Below, one piece after another: positions 27,181 to 39,419 of a stretch of 64,000 nucleotides of DNA. The position numbers and the translations under genes were made by a program. The first letter of the stretch is position 1, and every line of letters begins with the position of its first letter. Source of the stretch: Vitis vinifera (taxonomy: Eukaryota; Streptophyta; Magnoliopsida; Vitales; Vitaceae); contig NC_081820.1 in assembly GCF_030704535.1 (NCBI RefSeq), positions 19,905,001 through 19,969,000 of the forward strand, given 5' to 3'. The notes beneath the pieces were generated by a model, which had not been told where the DNA came from, searched no databases, and saw nothing but the letters and a program-made list of their open reading frames with translations.

Positions 27181-28740
27181 TACTGAACTTAAGAAGGGAA
27201 ATATGCCCTAGTATCCAGGGTGTTCGCATTGTTGAAACAACTAGTAAATCAATCACCCGCTGAAATCAATGGGTCAGAATCCAATGCATCATGAAAAACC
27301 TCTGAAAAATCTGAATTAAAATTTTTTTCTATATCTCAAAAACTACTTTGTTGATACATCGCGACTCATCTAAAAGCAAATCTCGAAGTGCACAAAAATA
27401 CTACTCATCTGGATAACCCAATCTGCAAGGTAACAATGACGAAAACAACCTATCTCATGAGCATCTGGCTAAAGGATCCATCAACACTCCTTGAGTGAAA
27501 CTTGATGTGATCCATCTCTATCTTAAAAAAACCATGTATGAAGGTCCTGATATAGTCAATCGTTAGAAGTCATAGATTAGTGCATAATCTAAAACCAAGC
27601 TAGCATTGTCTCAATCTCAAGGATACTCAAAGAAAATGGGGAAATATGCCCTAGTATAAGATTTGATGTCAAAGTCACGAGGTAAATAACCAACACCTAT
27701 TATCCATCCTCGTATTACTGCACAAACAAAATCTCATCAAGGAGAGGAGAGTATGCTCCAATATAATATCTAATGTCGAAGTCATGACGTAAACAACCAA
27801 CACTAATCATATATCCTCATACCACTACCCAAAAATAGTCTCATCGAGGAAAAGAGAATAGGCCTTAGTATGGATATCTAATGTACAATAAAGAATTTGT
27901 CAAAATCCATCAAACATCTTTATGACCATGAATAGTGGTAGCCATACCACCCAACAATAAGAAGGAACCTCAGAGAAAATGGAGAAATATGCCCTAGTGT
28001 GGATATCTAATGCACAACAAAAGGATGAATCCAACATCACTAATCAACTATCTCCGACTCAACAATAATCCGCTAAGAAGTTAGAATGAAGTATCAGCCA
28101 ATGCCTCAAGGGAGACACTCCAAATCTAATAACAAATGAATAACCAAAATAATGAGGGATGTGATAATCTCAAGAGTAGAAGCATGTCTCTGATGAATCC
28201 AGTAACCTAAAAAAATGGGGAAATATGCCCTAGTATACAGGATCTATACACTGTACTGAAAATTGTCTCCAACTTAGTAATAATCCACTAGTTTATCTTA
28301 GAAATACTCCACAAACAGAACCTAGAATCATGAAAACCGTCAATAAGCTCAATAATGTTGCACTAGAACTGATATCATCTCAACATACTCCACTAGAAAT
28401 CTCTGATTGGTGAAAATGCCCAGGCTTAAAGAAAGTGCTCCACTAGGGGCTCATCTCAACCAAATGAAAGAGGAATATGTCCTAGCATAGCAATTGATGC
28501 AAAGTCATAAGGTACCTCTAATGACACTAGCCCATCATCTATGTATCCAAGGATGAGACAATTAACAACTCAAACAGTACATATGCAATGACCCATCATG
28601 CTAGCTCAAAAGCGAACCTTGCTAAGAATAAAAAAATCATCATGCTGATCTACTACAGCCCTCCTACGGTGCCACCCGCTTCTGCACTGCCAATGACCGC
28701 CTTCTTGTACTCATGCATCAATGGGTTACTCTATTAAGAA
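27181..28740. repeat. Spaced repeats of a GAAATATGCCCTAGTAT motif
   Basis: Variants of GGGAAATATGCCCTAGTAT occur near 27197, 27640, 27745, 27862, 27984, 28217 and 28465, often followed by ATCTAATG and AAGTCAT. The spacing is uneven (about 105-440 bp), so this is an old array. No coding frame of note. Confidence 0.55.
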
Positions 28741-28784
28741 TATGGACGAAAACATGTCTCACTAGAGTAAAACAATCGAGAATA

Positions 28785-30310
28785 GTGAGAAATCATCTCT
28801 TGAAGAGACGATTTTCACAAAATAAAAAAAAAAAAAAATTAAGAAGTGAGAAATTGTCTCTTCAAAAGATGATTTAAAAATAAAAATAAAACCAAGTGAG
28901 AAATCGTCTCTTTAAGAGACGATTTCCACACAAAACTAAGAAATCCTACAAAAAGTCAAGTGGGCAGAACAAAAGCGAGAAATTCTCACTTGAAAAAAAA
29001 AACAAAAAAAACCTTAAAAAATCCACTTTTTTCATTCTTTATTCTATTTATACAATAATACAATTATTATAAATATATATTATAAAATTAATTAATTTTA
29101 TTTACTAAATTTAATATATAAATAATATACTAAATTTAATATAAGATAAATAATATTTATATATTATTTTTTTTCTTTCACTTTGGAATTAAAAAAAAAA
29201 AACTTTATCAATTTTCTATGAAAATTGAGTTTAAAAAAAATTGACATAAGAAATTGTGTCTTCAAGAGACGATTTTCAAAAAAAAAAAAAAAAAAAACTT
29301 TAAAAATCTATTTTTCCATTCCCTATTATACTTATACAATAATACAATTATTTAAAAATATACATTATCAAATTAATTAATTTTATTTACTAAATTTAAT
29401 TTATAAATAGTATACTAAATTTAATATAAGGTAAATAATATTTATCTATTTTTTTTCTTTCACTTTGGAATTAAAAAAATAAAAAAATTACTATCAATTT
29501 TATGTGAAAAATGAGTTTAAAAAACAAATCTATTATTAATTTATTAAATAATTATTTACAAAATAAATAATTTTGTTTTGTTAAATTTTAAAATTAATTT
29601 TATTATATAAATTTTAAGATTAAAAATATTAATCTTTTAAGTTAAAATTTCACTATAAAATGAATAAAATATAAAAAATAAGTTAAATAATTTTAATTGT
29701 TCTTAATCTTCAATTTTTCTTTAAATTAATTCAATTAATTACGACTAATAAAATTAATTTAGTTTGATATTGTTTTTTTTATTTACAAGATAAATAATAT
29801 TTATCTATTTTTATGTTTATGTGAAAATGATTTTATAAAAAAACAAATTTGTTATTAATTTATGAAATAATTATTTATAAAATAAATAATCTTATTTTGT
29901 TTTAGTAGCAGTCATGTTTATAAGGTGGGTGGTGGGAGAAGGACAAGACAACTGCATCATCTGCTAAATGACATTTCTTTCTACCAAGCTTTTTCTATGC
30001 AGTAATTCCCCTTCATCGAATTGGATCCATCCATCTGTTCTACATTCATCCATCTGTTCTACATTTTGCTGCTGCAATTGTTGCTTTTGTTGCCATTTGT
30101 ATCGAAGAGACGATTTCCAATTGCTTAATTCTTTTTTTTTTTTGTGATTTTTTTTTTATTGGTGGAAATCGTCTCTTCAAGAGATGATTTCTAACTTCTT
30201 ATTTTATTGGTGGAAACCGTCTCTTCTAGAGATGATTTCTCATTTTTAGTAATTTGGAAAGACAATTTTTTTTTGAAAGGCCATAAATCATCTTTTGAAG
30301 AGACGATTTA
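28785..30310. repeat. Foldback-like block with seven palindromes
   Basis: Near-perfect palindromes built on GAAATCGTCTCTT and its complement lie at 28785-28818, 28850-28875, 28896-28929, 29250-29276, 30162-30194, 30210-30243 and 30284-30310, with a half site at 30101-30119. The left group has poly-A spacers and the right group poly-T spacers, so the two groups mirror each other. The middle is very AT-rich and non-coding, with an approximately 286-bp tandem duplication. Confidence 0.7.
28990..29530. repeat. AT-rich tandem duplication, period about 286 bp
   Basis: The run TATACAATAATACAATTAT...TTTACTAAATTTAAT...TTTCACTTTGGAATTAAAA occurs twice, starting near 29000 and 29290. A weaker third partial copy (GATAAATAATATTTATCTATTTT) lies near 29790. 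Confidence 0.6.
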
Positions 30311-32143
30311 AAAAAAAAAAACATATCCTTCCCTCCTATCTAGCAAAAACTACCGTAGATTGAGAATTATTTTCCCCATTATGGTAATTTAAGAATTATT
30401 TTTTAAAATTACCGTACTCTTATAAAAAATCCCTTCCAAGTTATTAGCACATCGTTTGACCATTTGGGAAAGGTTTTATGAGAGGAATATTGTATTTTAT
30501 TGTTTTGTAATTGAGAAATATAATTTTATAGTTAGCATATATTCTTATTCAATACATGCCTTTAATTTTATTATACATTTTAAATGATACAAAATCCTAA
30601 ATAATGAATTAAATTCTTCATATATTTACATAATTAAGATTTAAACTAACATAATAATAATGAAAATAGAATGAAAATGAAACTGGAGCATAATATTATG
30701 TAAAAAAGATGAATCAAAATCTTAAAGAAAGTAAAATTCGGTTGTCATATTAATGATTTTTTATATTCTCGTCTCATCGTAAGAAATAATCACACAATAA
30801 TGGATATGGATGAAATTAATTTCATATTTCCCATTTTGTATTTCAATATTCCAAATGTGACCTTAAAGTATACTTCATTTATCTTCTTTTTAACCTTTGT
30901 GTGTGATATACTTATGCTTAGAAATTAATTAATTAATTAATTAATTGTTATTATTACTATTATTTTAGGGATGTTTAATAGCAGGAAGAGCAAAGAAATG
31001 ATAGATTTACACTATAATACATTTTCTAAAGGGTTGGATAATCATAAAGAGAGTTATATGCAAGTTTCTAATGATAAAAGATCACGAGTTCTGAGGTTAT
31101 ACAAGTAGCACTACTTATAAGTAACAAGGTTTTCTAAGTTAGTAAGGGATGAAATTTTAGTTTTTATAATATTAATAATGTTATTAAACAAGTATAAACA
31201 AAATGTAAAGGAAGAATAGTATAAATATATAAATTCTTTCAAAAATATCACATAAAAAAATTAATTAAGAGAACCAATTTCTTGCTTGGGGCGTGGCCGC
31301 CCAAGTTGTAAGATAGCCGAGTAAGCAACCCATCCCAAGCAATGTCAACTTGAATGATCCCATTTAACCAAAGCCTACTCGAGTAGTAAGCCGTTATAAA
31401 TAGATGATTGTTACGCACTAGTTGACCATTACACGCCATTAGCGGGTTGACGTTACAAGTTTAAATGCGAATACAAAGAAGGGTCATAATGACTAAAAAA
31501 ATGTTACAAAATTCAATCTATATAATAGCAAAATGACAAGAATTGAAGATATGAACAACTAGTCCCTCAAAATTTAGTCCACCAAATCTTGTAAGCTAAC
31601 TTAGCCATCAGAAAGGTCTGCTCAGAGCACATTTGGACATATCTTTTTTGCAGGATAATAAGAAGTAGGAGGCATTGGGGTAGCTTCCTTGAGGGTTAAT
31701 ATTGAACAAGAACTAACATGTAGACATCATTTGTACAAAGTATGAAGAGCCTTTTATAGACTTCACATAAATGACTTCCATTACTCATTTAAGTTAAGTA
31801 AATGGAAGTTCATAAGTGAAATTTAATGGTGGTCATTCACCACCTCATCCACAACACTTAGCCTTGGACAATTACAATATCAATGCCTTCTTAAAACCTT
31901 ATGAAAAAAACCTAACAAATAAAAAAAAAACTATTATTATAATTCTTTAAGCTACTTTAGTCTATTAGAATTGTCTCATTAAGAACTTTGTTAATAAACC
32001 AAGTAAGACATACCCTTGTTAGTTAATTGCAATCGTCAATTCTTCTTTTATCAACAATGAGATAGTCATGATTAGGACATCTCTCACTTTTGGTTCAAGT
32101 TTCTTGTTGGATACATGTTTGGTATCATCAGAGTTGGACTCCA
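30311..32143. other. AT-rich intergenic DNA, no gene recognised
   Basis: Contains a TTAA microsatellite (about 30923-30946). Around 31740-31770 the minus strand has TATAAAAGG, a possible TATA box of an old LTR promoter, but no LTR pair was found. No convincing coding frame. Confidence 0.45.
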
Positions 32144-32148
32144 TAGAC
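32144..32148. repeat. Target-site duplication of Gypsy-T, left
   Basis: TAGAC, repeated at 42333-42337 on the other side of the element. Confidence 0.85.
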
Positions 32149-32776
32149 TGTTGATGCCTTGCGTCCCAGGGATCCACGTTGCTGCCAAGTGGACGCACGC
32201 TGTCAACCAAGATTGAGTTCTGGCTCAGTTGTCCCTACAAAAGATGTCCGGACAGGATGTCCGGACACACCATCCGATGATTTTGTTAGCCATGGCTCTA
32301 GAGATTAAGCTATCGGCTTTTTTCAGGGATAGCAAACTTACCTTCTTCCTTGTGTGAAGGTCCTCTTATATAGTGTCAGAAGCTCTGTCTCCCTCTTTAA
32401 TGGTGGGAAGAATTTTTGGCTCATTATGATGTCCTCAAGGTGGTGGCAGGGCCATCATCACCCTACAGGCGGCTGTAAGAGATCGTGGGAGGCGACTTGC
32501 CATCGCTCCTGTCCTTTCGTTCTGCAGGCGGTGGAACGTGGGCGGCGGCAAGCTGTCGGGGATGACTCAGCAAGGCTTGCTCGCTACAGTCAATGATCCG
32601 GATCATAAGCCCGGGTAGGATAAAGCATCGCCCGGGTATGATATTTGAGAGTGCCGTGTGCCTCCCCTAGGGAGTCCGGATAGAGGAGCGCACCACGTGT
32701 CCTCTTGGGGAGTCTGGATGGAGTTGTTCCGGATAGCGATGCGTGCCACGTGTTATCAGGGGGAGGGGTCCCTACA
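32149..32776 (-). repeat. Gypsy-T 3' LTR (left in window)
   Basis: Ends TGTTGATGCC...GGTCCCTACA. I count about 43 differences in 628 bp against the other LTR, nearly 7 percent, mostly transitions, with no net length change. It contains a paired ATGTCCGGACA palindrome near 32245-32265. Confidence 0.92.
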
Positions 32777-32795
32777 ATGCCCCCCTTTTAACCTG
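32777..32795 (-). other. Gypsy-T polypurine tract
   Basis: On the minus strand the sequence is TTAAAAGGGGGGCAT directly before the 3' LTR, the usual plus-strand primer. Confidence 0.7.
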
Positions 32796-32999
32796 TCGAT
32801 TTTGCCCGGGCAGAATGGGCGGGTTAAAAATGATTGTTTTTGAAACTTAGGTTACTTTTTGCACTCATTGGGCCACGTGGTGCGCGGAGGCGAAAAGGAA
32901 GAAGGGCATTTATGACGAGCCGCCGTCTTTGAGAATTCCCAAGCAACGTGTCTTTTCAATAACAACGCGGCTGGGCGTTTGGGATACCGAGGGACTATC

Positions 33000-35900
33000 T
33001 CTTTTTAAATAGCAGACCGAGCCCCTTACGCCTGCATTTTTTCTTTCTGCATTTCTGCTACTAGTGCTCTCTCTTTGGCTCTCCACGTATCTTCGTCTAC
33101 AAGTGAAGCTCTAGGGTTTCTGCTAGCAACATTGGTGTCGTGAGGGTGATTGCATCGCAGACTTCATCTTTGCTTTGCCAGTTTACGCTAGGTACGTTCT
33201 CTATTTCTGCCTTCTCCTCGTTGTGTTTGTTTTATGGTTGTTTCTGGCTTGTTGGGCAAGTTATTTGTGACTGGGGGTCAGTATGGGTGTTTAGGGTTTT
33301 TTCAGGGGGTTTTGGTTTCGCTTTGGGTGCCTTAGGGTTCTTGTTGCCCCCCTGCATCGTTTGCGGGTTACCGATCCTGCTTTGGGGTAGAGCCAAGGGT
33401 TAGGCTGAGGATGCTGTTTATATTAGGCTTTCTGGGCGTTTTTGCTGTTAGGGTTGTGGGACCGGGCCCTTGTTTTTTACTGTTGGCATCCTGCCATGCA
33501 GGTTCCGTTTCGGCCCCCCTCTTGAAAATGTCTGCGAAAAAGGACGTTGCTTCGTCTAGCGCGGTCAGGCAGAGCGTCAAGGGTGCGTCCAGAGTGGTCT
33601 ATACGGAAAAATCTGTTGACAAGCTGAACGTGAGGCAGTTTTGTGAACGCTTTTGCATTCCGAATGGTGTGTCCGTTCAGTTTGTGGACGGAGAGGCCGT
33701 ATCCACTGAGAAATCCGCGGACAACGCTATCTACTTCACAAGGAGCAATTCAATGCTGGGCTCCGGTTCCCTCTCCCATCCTTGTTCAAAGAGTTTCTTC
33801 ACTTCACCCAGATCCCTCCGGCCTACATCCATCCCAACATAGTCCGGGTGCTGATGGGGTGCAGCATTCTGAGCAGGCTGTTTAACCTAGACCTTTCACT
33901 GCTGGAGGTCCTTTTCATCTATTCCATCAAGAAGAGGAGGACTGACCTCTTCAGCCTGGCCGCCTTTATGTCTTCCCTCCAATTGGTGACCCATCTTCCG
34001 GATTCGACAAAGGGGGGAGCCAAGGGGCATGTATTAGTCAGGGGTATCTAGGCTGGGCTATTGGAGCATCTGGAGAGACCGTTCTCCCCAAATCGTTCGC
34101 TGGTACTCCCGGGTAGGGCAGTTTGGGGGTTTGTCCGACGTTCGCTTGTTGTTCTCATATTTTAAAGTTATCAGATGACTAACGTTTTTGTTTGTTGATA
34201 ATGTAGGTACGGACATGAGGGGTCGCGTAGTCGAGTGGGTGGAAAAAGCGTCATTCGACCGCTTGAACAAGTTATTCGAGATTGCTGCAACTGAGAGGCA
34301 TCATCAGACGCTGTTTACTGCACGTAACTTGTTGGTGGTTGTCCGGGAGCCCCAGCCGTACATCACCAACATTCTCCCTAGGCGGTTGCCAAAACAGGTA
34401 GTGCCTGGGGAGCATTTTGTACTTAAAGATTTGGCCTTCTACGAGAGGGCTCGCAAGGCTGACACAAAGGCGCGCCAAGAGCGCCTTGACTAGCGAGAAG
34501 AGAAGATGCAGGAGGGGATGCTAAGGAAAGCACCCGGTGAGAAGAGACATTACTCTCCCCCAGCGGCTGGTCCCCCGGCCAAGAAGGAAAAGAAGAAGAA
34601 GAAGAAGAAGAAGACGAAGATGACACTTTCGCAGGTGCTTCGAATTGCGGCCCCCAATCTTGAGGCTTCGTCTTCGTCTTGTAGGTCCGGACCCAGCCGG
34701 CCGGACCATACTATCCCAGAGTCTGAGGAGGCTGAGGAACCTGAGGCTACTTCCAATTCCCTCCAGCTTGTAGTCTTCCACCCAGGGCCTAGCTCTCCCC
34801 AGCCTGAGCCGGAGTCTGCTAGTTTTCAAGTTGCGGACAAGCCAGAGGAGATGAGGAGCCCAAGTGAGCTTTGGGAGAGGCTGATGCAAAGGCATGGCAA
34901 AAGGTTGCATGTCCCCATCGACCTTGGGCCTCCTCAAGCTAAGAAAGTTCGCTTGGATCGGGGTGGGGAGGACCCAAAGTCGAAGGCTCCAGCTCCAGCT
35001 ACGACACGTCCGGACGGGGATGGGGTGAGTGCAAGTGCTCCAGCTCCTCCGAATGCCACAGGGCCTAGCATGGCGGTTGTGGTTCAGGCCGATGGTTCGG
35101 GGCGTAGCTCCCCTGCTATGGTGGGGACCCCTATGTGCGGAGGTGCCGACCGGTGAGAAGGCTCCAATTGAGAGGAGCAGTTATTTTGCAGCAACTCCTC
35201 CAAGTTGGGAGGAACTGATGGTTATGCTGAAAGGGGTGCCTTGCTTCACAGACGCAGAAGCGCTACATCCTCTTGGTATTTCTAAGTCTGGTGTGCCTCC
35301 CGTTCAGCACCTGCAAGAATGGACGATGCCAGAGGCCGCAGAAGTGGTAAATACTTCTTTACTGTTTTTCTCTTGCTTCTTTTAGCAGTTACCACTTTTC
35401 CATGTAACTTTGTCTGCTACTTTGTTGTTGTTTTGCCCAGGTTATATCCGACATCCGCTACATGATGCGCTCACGCGAGCAACTCTTTGAGCGGCTGAAG
35501 GTGGCGGAGGCCATGCGTGCCTATATCTCCCAGCATCCGGGTGGCGTTGATGAGCTGCACGCCCAGTTGGAGAAGGTTGAAGCTGAGCTGGCCTCTGCAC
35601 GGAAAGCTGTATCGAATGGGGCGGAGTGGCTATGCCAGGTGGAGGGAGAGAGAAAGACTATCCGGGCTGAGGTTGATAGTCTATAGAAAGAAAAAGAAGC
35701 CTTGGAGGGCCAAATCAATGAAGTTGGGCAGGAGAACCTTCAATTGAAAAGGGAGATGGAAGAACTCCGGGCTAGCCTCGCCGCCTAGAAGAAGGAGTCA
35801 GAGAATTTGCGGGCGGGTATGGCGGCTCAAAAGGAGGAGATGGAAGCTAGCTTCGCCGCACATAAGAAGGAGCTGGTGGAGAAATACCAGCAGCAAGCGG

Positions 35901-36013
35901 ACGAGATGTACTTCTTTGGTTACCGCTGCTATATGAAGAACGGAATCATGCATGATACTCCTTCCTTCCCTTTTGATGAGGAGGACGAGGCTCCCGGGGG
36001 TCCGTCCAGCTAA
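33000..36013 (+). pseudogene. Antisense gene carried by Gypsy-T (additional ORF), broken
   Basis: Runs opposite to gag-pol. A TATA-like TTTTTAAATAG at about 33001 precedes a likely untranslated first exon with donor at about 33190 (GCTAG/GTACG). A probable acceptor at 33501 precedes ATG 33529 (MSAKKDVASSS). The protein continues in another frame at about 33740-34051 (LFKEFLHFTQIPPAYIHPN), then 34202-35150 with a poly-Lys patch at 34588-34620. A further exon boundary fits at 35347/35442, and a Glu/Lys-rich coiled coil follows to 36013. The first part resembles the family annotated as putative gypsy-type transposon protein (PF04195-like, from memory). Frameshifts near 33740 and 35150 and several TAG codons (34491, 35684, 35786) break it. 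Confidence 0.6.
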
Positions 36014-36154
36014 GATTTCTTCTTTGTGCAGACTTTACATTTTTTTCTTTGTTTTGCTGCGTATGGGGCAACTTTTTGTAAAGACACTTTGTTACTTATC
36101 TTATAAACACATTACATTTCTTCTGTCCCATTTTTTCTTACTCTTCATTTCCTT

Positions 36155-37477
36155 TCATTGATAATATTGTTTGAGATTGGATACATTCCATGGTCGGAGC
36201 AGTGGAGTTTCGTCTAGATTTTGCAGATGATAGGCTCCATTTTCACTTGTCTTGGATACTATATAGGGGCCTTCCCAATTAGCTTGGAATTTACCTGCTC
36301 CGGCTTCAACAGTGTTTTCAAAAATCTTTCTGAGGACCAGCGTTCCGCTTTTGAAGCTCCTGGGCCTTGCTTTATAGTTGTAGTGAGCGGCTGCCCTTTG
36401 TTGATAGTCGGCCATCCGGATGGATGCGGTCTCTCTTACTTCGTTCGCCCAGTCCAAATTTCTTCTTAATTCTGCACTTGCATCATCCTGCGGTCCTGCC
36501 TAGGTCTGGATAGTGGGTAGCCCTATTTCTGTAGGAATGACTGCGTCCATAGCATATGCGAGGGCGAAGGGAGTGTTTCCTGTCGGTCGTCCGAGTGTGG
36601 TTCGATAAACCCACAGGACGTCGAATAGCTCCTCAACCCACTTCCCTTTGGCTTGCTCGAGCCTCTTCTTTAAGGCAGTTATTAGGGTCTTGTTTGTGGC
36701 CTATGCTTGCCCATTGCTTTGAGGATAACGCGGTGTGGAGTATAAATTCCGGATGTTTAGTTCCGAACAGAAATTCCGGAAAGTGATGTTGTCAAACTGT
36801 GGGCCGTTGTCAGCTATAATGGTTTGAGGGATCCCAAAGCGGCAGATGATGTTCTTCCATACGAACTTGGTGAGATCTTTGTCCTTGATGCTAGCATATG
36901 CTTCAGCTTCCACCCATTTACTGAAGTAATCCGTGGCGACGAGCAGGAATTTCTTCTAGGCAGGTGCTGCTGGTAGGGGTCCTACTATGTCCATGCCCCA
37001 CTACGCGAAGGGCCAGGGGCCAGAAATTGGTTTTAAAGTCTCCGACGGCACATGCGGTATAGGGGCATGCCTTTGACATTTGTCACACTTTTTGACATAA
37101 GCTGTTGCATCTTTTTTCATCGTGGGCCAGTAGTATCCTTGCGAGTGGGCCCGGTGCACTAGAGATTGACCTCCGGAATGATTTCCACATACCCCTTCAT
37201 GCAACTCAGCCAATATATACAGGGCTTCTGAGTGGTTTAAGCACCTGAGATAGGGGTCTGTAAAGGACCGCTTATATAGGTGCCCCCCGATCAGGGTGAA
37301 ACGGGCGGCTTGTACCCGGGTCTTGTGTGCCTGCTTGGGTTCTTCGGGCAGAGTACCTGTCCGGAGATTTTCTATGATGGCTTCCGTCCAGTCTTGGCTG
37401 TCTGCTTGGTTTGCCTCGATGGTATTGCAAGTGGAGGCTTCCGCGATGGAGGGGTTGGTTTGCACATGGATAGGCAA
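36155..37477 (-). pseudogene. Gypsy-T integrase (broken)
   Basis: The zinc-binding HHCC module is seen (HEGVCGNHSGG, then CDKCQRHAP). The core follows with WGMDIVGP (first Asp), IADNGPQFD (second Asp) and PQSNGQA, right after which the catalytic Glu codon is replaced by a stop. The C-terminal part (36457-36155) has ANWEGPYIV, a chromodomain-less integrase tail. Further stops lie near 37001 and 36957. It is in a different frame from RT-RNase H because of a slip in an A-run near 37551-37560. Confidence 0.85.
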
Positions 37478-37550
37478 TAATATGGCTTCTTTGATGGGGA
37501 GGGAAGCAGCTATGCCTGCCAGGGCGTCGACACGTCCATTTTCAATCCGT

Positions 37551-39374
37551 TTAATTTTTTTTTATCGTCCATTCGGTGAACCGTTGTAAAGTGTCCCTTA
37601 CTTTAGTCAGATATCTCGTCATACACTCATCCTTAGCTTCGTATTCTTTCTGGACTTGTCTTACCACGAGTTGGGAGTCACTATAGACCCGGAGCCTGGA
37701 GATAGAAAGAGCCAGGGCGAGGTCCATCTCGGATAGGATGGCTTCATACTCGGCTTCATTGTTAGAGACGGGGAATCCCAATCGGATAGCTTGCTCCAGC
37801 TGTTCTCCTGTTGGGGATTGTAGTAGGAGTCCTACTCCGGATCCTGATGACCGGAAGGCTCCATCAACCCGCAAAGTCCACCACCCCTCTCCGTGTGGTT
37901 CCTTGTGCTGGGTAGGTCTTCGGGAGTATTCCAACATGAAGTCAGCCATCACCTGGCCTTTCATGGACAACCTGGGTTGGAACTCGATTCCATATTCGCT
38001 CAACTCTATGGCCCGTTGAAGCATTCTTCTGGTCAGGTCCGGCTTGTGTAGGATGTTGCAAAAGGGCTGGTCGGTCAGCACGACCACCGGGTGGGCTTGG
38101 AAGTAAGGGCAAAGCTTCTGGGCGGCACTTCGAATGGCCAAAGCCGTTAGCTCCATCTTTGAATACCTTGTTTCTACGTCCGCCAATGCTCTGCTAACGT
38201 AGTAAATAGGTTTTTGCTCCTTGCGTGAAGGGCAGCGGAATAGAACAACGCTAATTGCCCACTCTGACACAGCCAGATACATATACAATTTTTCTCCGGG
38301 GAGAGGGCTACTTAGAATGGGCGGTTGCATGAGGCAGTATTTAATTTTTTCGAAAGCGCTCTGGCAGCTGTCCGTCCATTCGCTCGCTCCGACTTTTCGT
38401 ATTGCTAAGAAGAAGGGTCGTAGTTCATCAATGAAGTGGGCTATAAAGCGTCTTATCGCGACGAGCTTGCCTGTGAGGCGTTGTAACTCTTTTTTGCTCC
38501 TGGAGGGTGGTGTCTCCATGACTGTCTTAACCTGATCCGGGCTAACCTCTATCCCTCTTTGGCTGACCATAAATCCCGGGAATTTGCCAGCACTCACGCC
38601 AAAAGCGCATTTGAACGGATTTAATTTCATGTCATACTTCCTTAAGAGGTGAAAGACCTCTTGCAAGTGGAGGGCATGTTCCTCTCGGGTTTTGCTCTTA
38701 ACCACTATATCATCAATATATACTTCCACTGTGCGACCGAATAGAGGTTTGAAGATTTTCGTCATCAGTCTCTAATAGGTGGCGCCAACGTTTTTGAGTC
38801 CGAATGGCATGACTTTGTAGCAGTAAAGGCCATGCGGCGTTATGAAGGCTGTATTTTCTTCGTTGGTCTAGGCCATGGGGATTTGGTGGTACCCGGAGAA
38901 GGCATCTAAGAAGTAGAGCATTCCTTGTCCAGCAGTGGAGTCTACAATATGGTCTATCCGTGGCAAATGGAAACTATCTTTTGGGCATGCATTGTTGAGG
39001 TTGGTGTAATCGATGCACACTCGTCATTTGCCTTCCTTTTTAGGGACCACTACCACATTTGCCAACCAGTCCGGATATTCCACCTCTCTAATGAATCCGG
39101 CTTCCAACAATTTGTCAACCTCATCCCTGATAACCTTTTGCCTGTCTGGGTGGAAACGTCTGATCCTCTGTCGGACGGGTCTTGCTGTTGGAAAGACGTT
39201 AAGTCTATGAGAGACGATGGAGGGGTGAATTCCCTTTATATCAGAGTGCGCCCATGCAAAGACATCATGGTTTTGCCGGAAGGCGTCTTGGATGTTCCGG
39301 GTTTCTTCAGGCGTCAAGAGGGAACTGATATGTGTGAGGTGAGTACTTTCTTCCGAAATCTGGATCACCTGCAA
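37551..39374 (-). pseudogene. Gypsy-T reverse transcriptase with two RNase H domains (broken)
   Basis: The RT N-terminal part (39374-39024) has EAGFIREVEYPDWLANVV. The middle has the conserved RT sheet but is cut by three stops; then YIDDIVVKSK (38720 region) supplies the YxDD box. The first RNase H follows with the ...ILSSPLPGEKLYMYLAVS region. A second RNase H begins LRVDGAFRSSGSG and includes NNEAEYEAI and VYSDSQLVV, carrying its acidic residues. Two RNase H modules in this order mark the Tat lineage. The three stops lie at about 39021, 38862 and 38774; at least two fit G:C to A:T transitions. Confidence 0.88.
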
Positions 39375-39419
39375 GGGATCCGCTGCCGGTGGATCTTTGT
39401 CCGCCGGACTCAGTAATTG

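Noticed and set aside
28785..28930. CRISPR-like array (repeated palindromes)
   Set aside because: Spacers are A-rich and irregular, and the DNA is a plant nuclear repeat.
31248..31439. Short minus-strand frame of 63 aa
   Set aside because: No recognisable domain or gene structure around it.
33368..33580. Minus-strand frames over the antisense gene (33368-34937)
   Set aside because: They mirror the plus-strand gene; poly-Ser and poly-Leu runs come from the AAG repeat read backwards.
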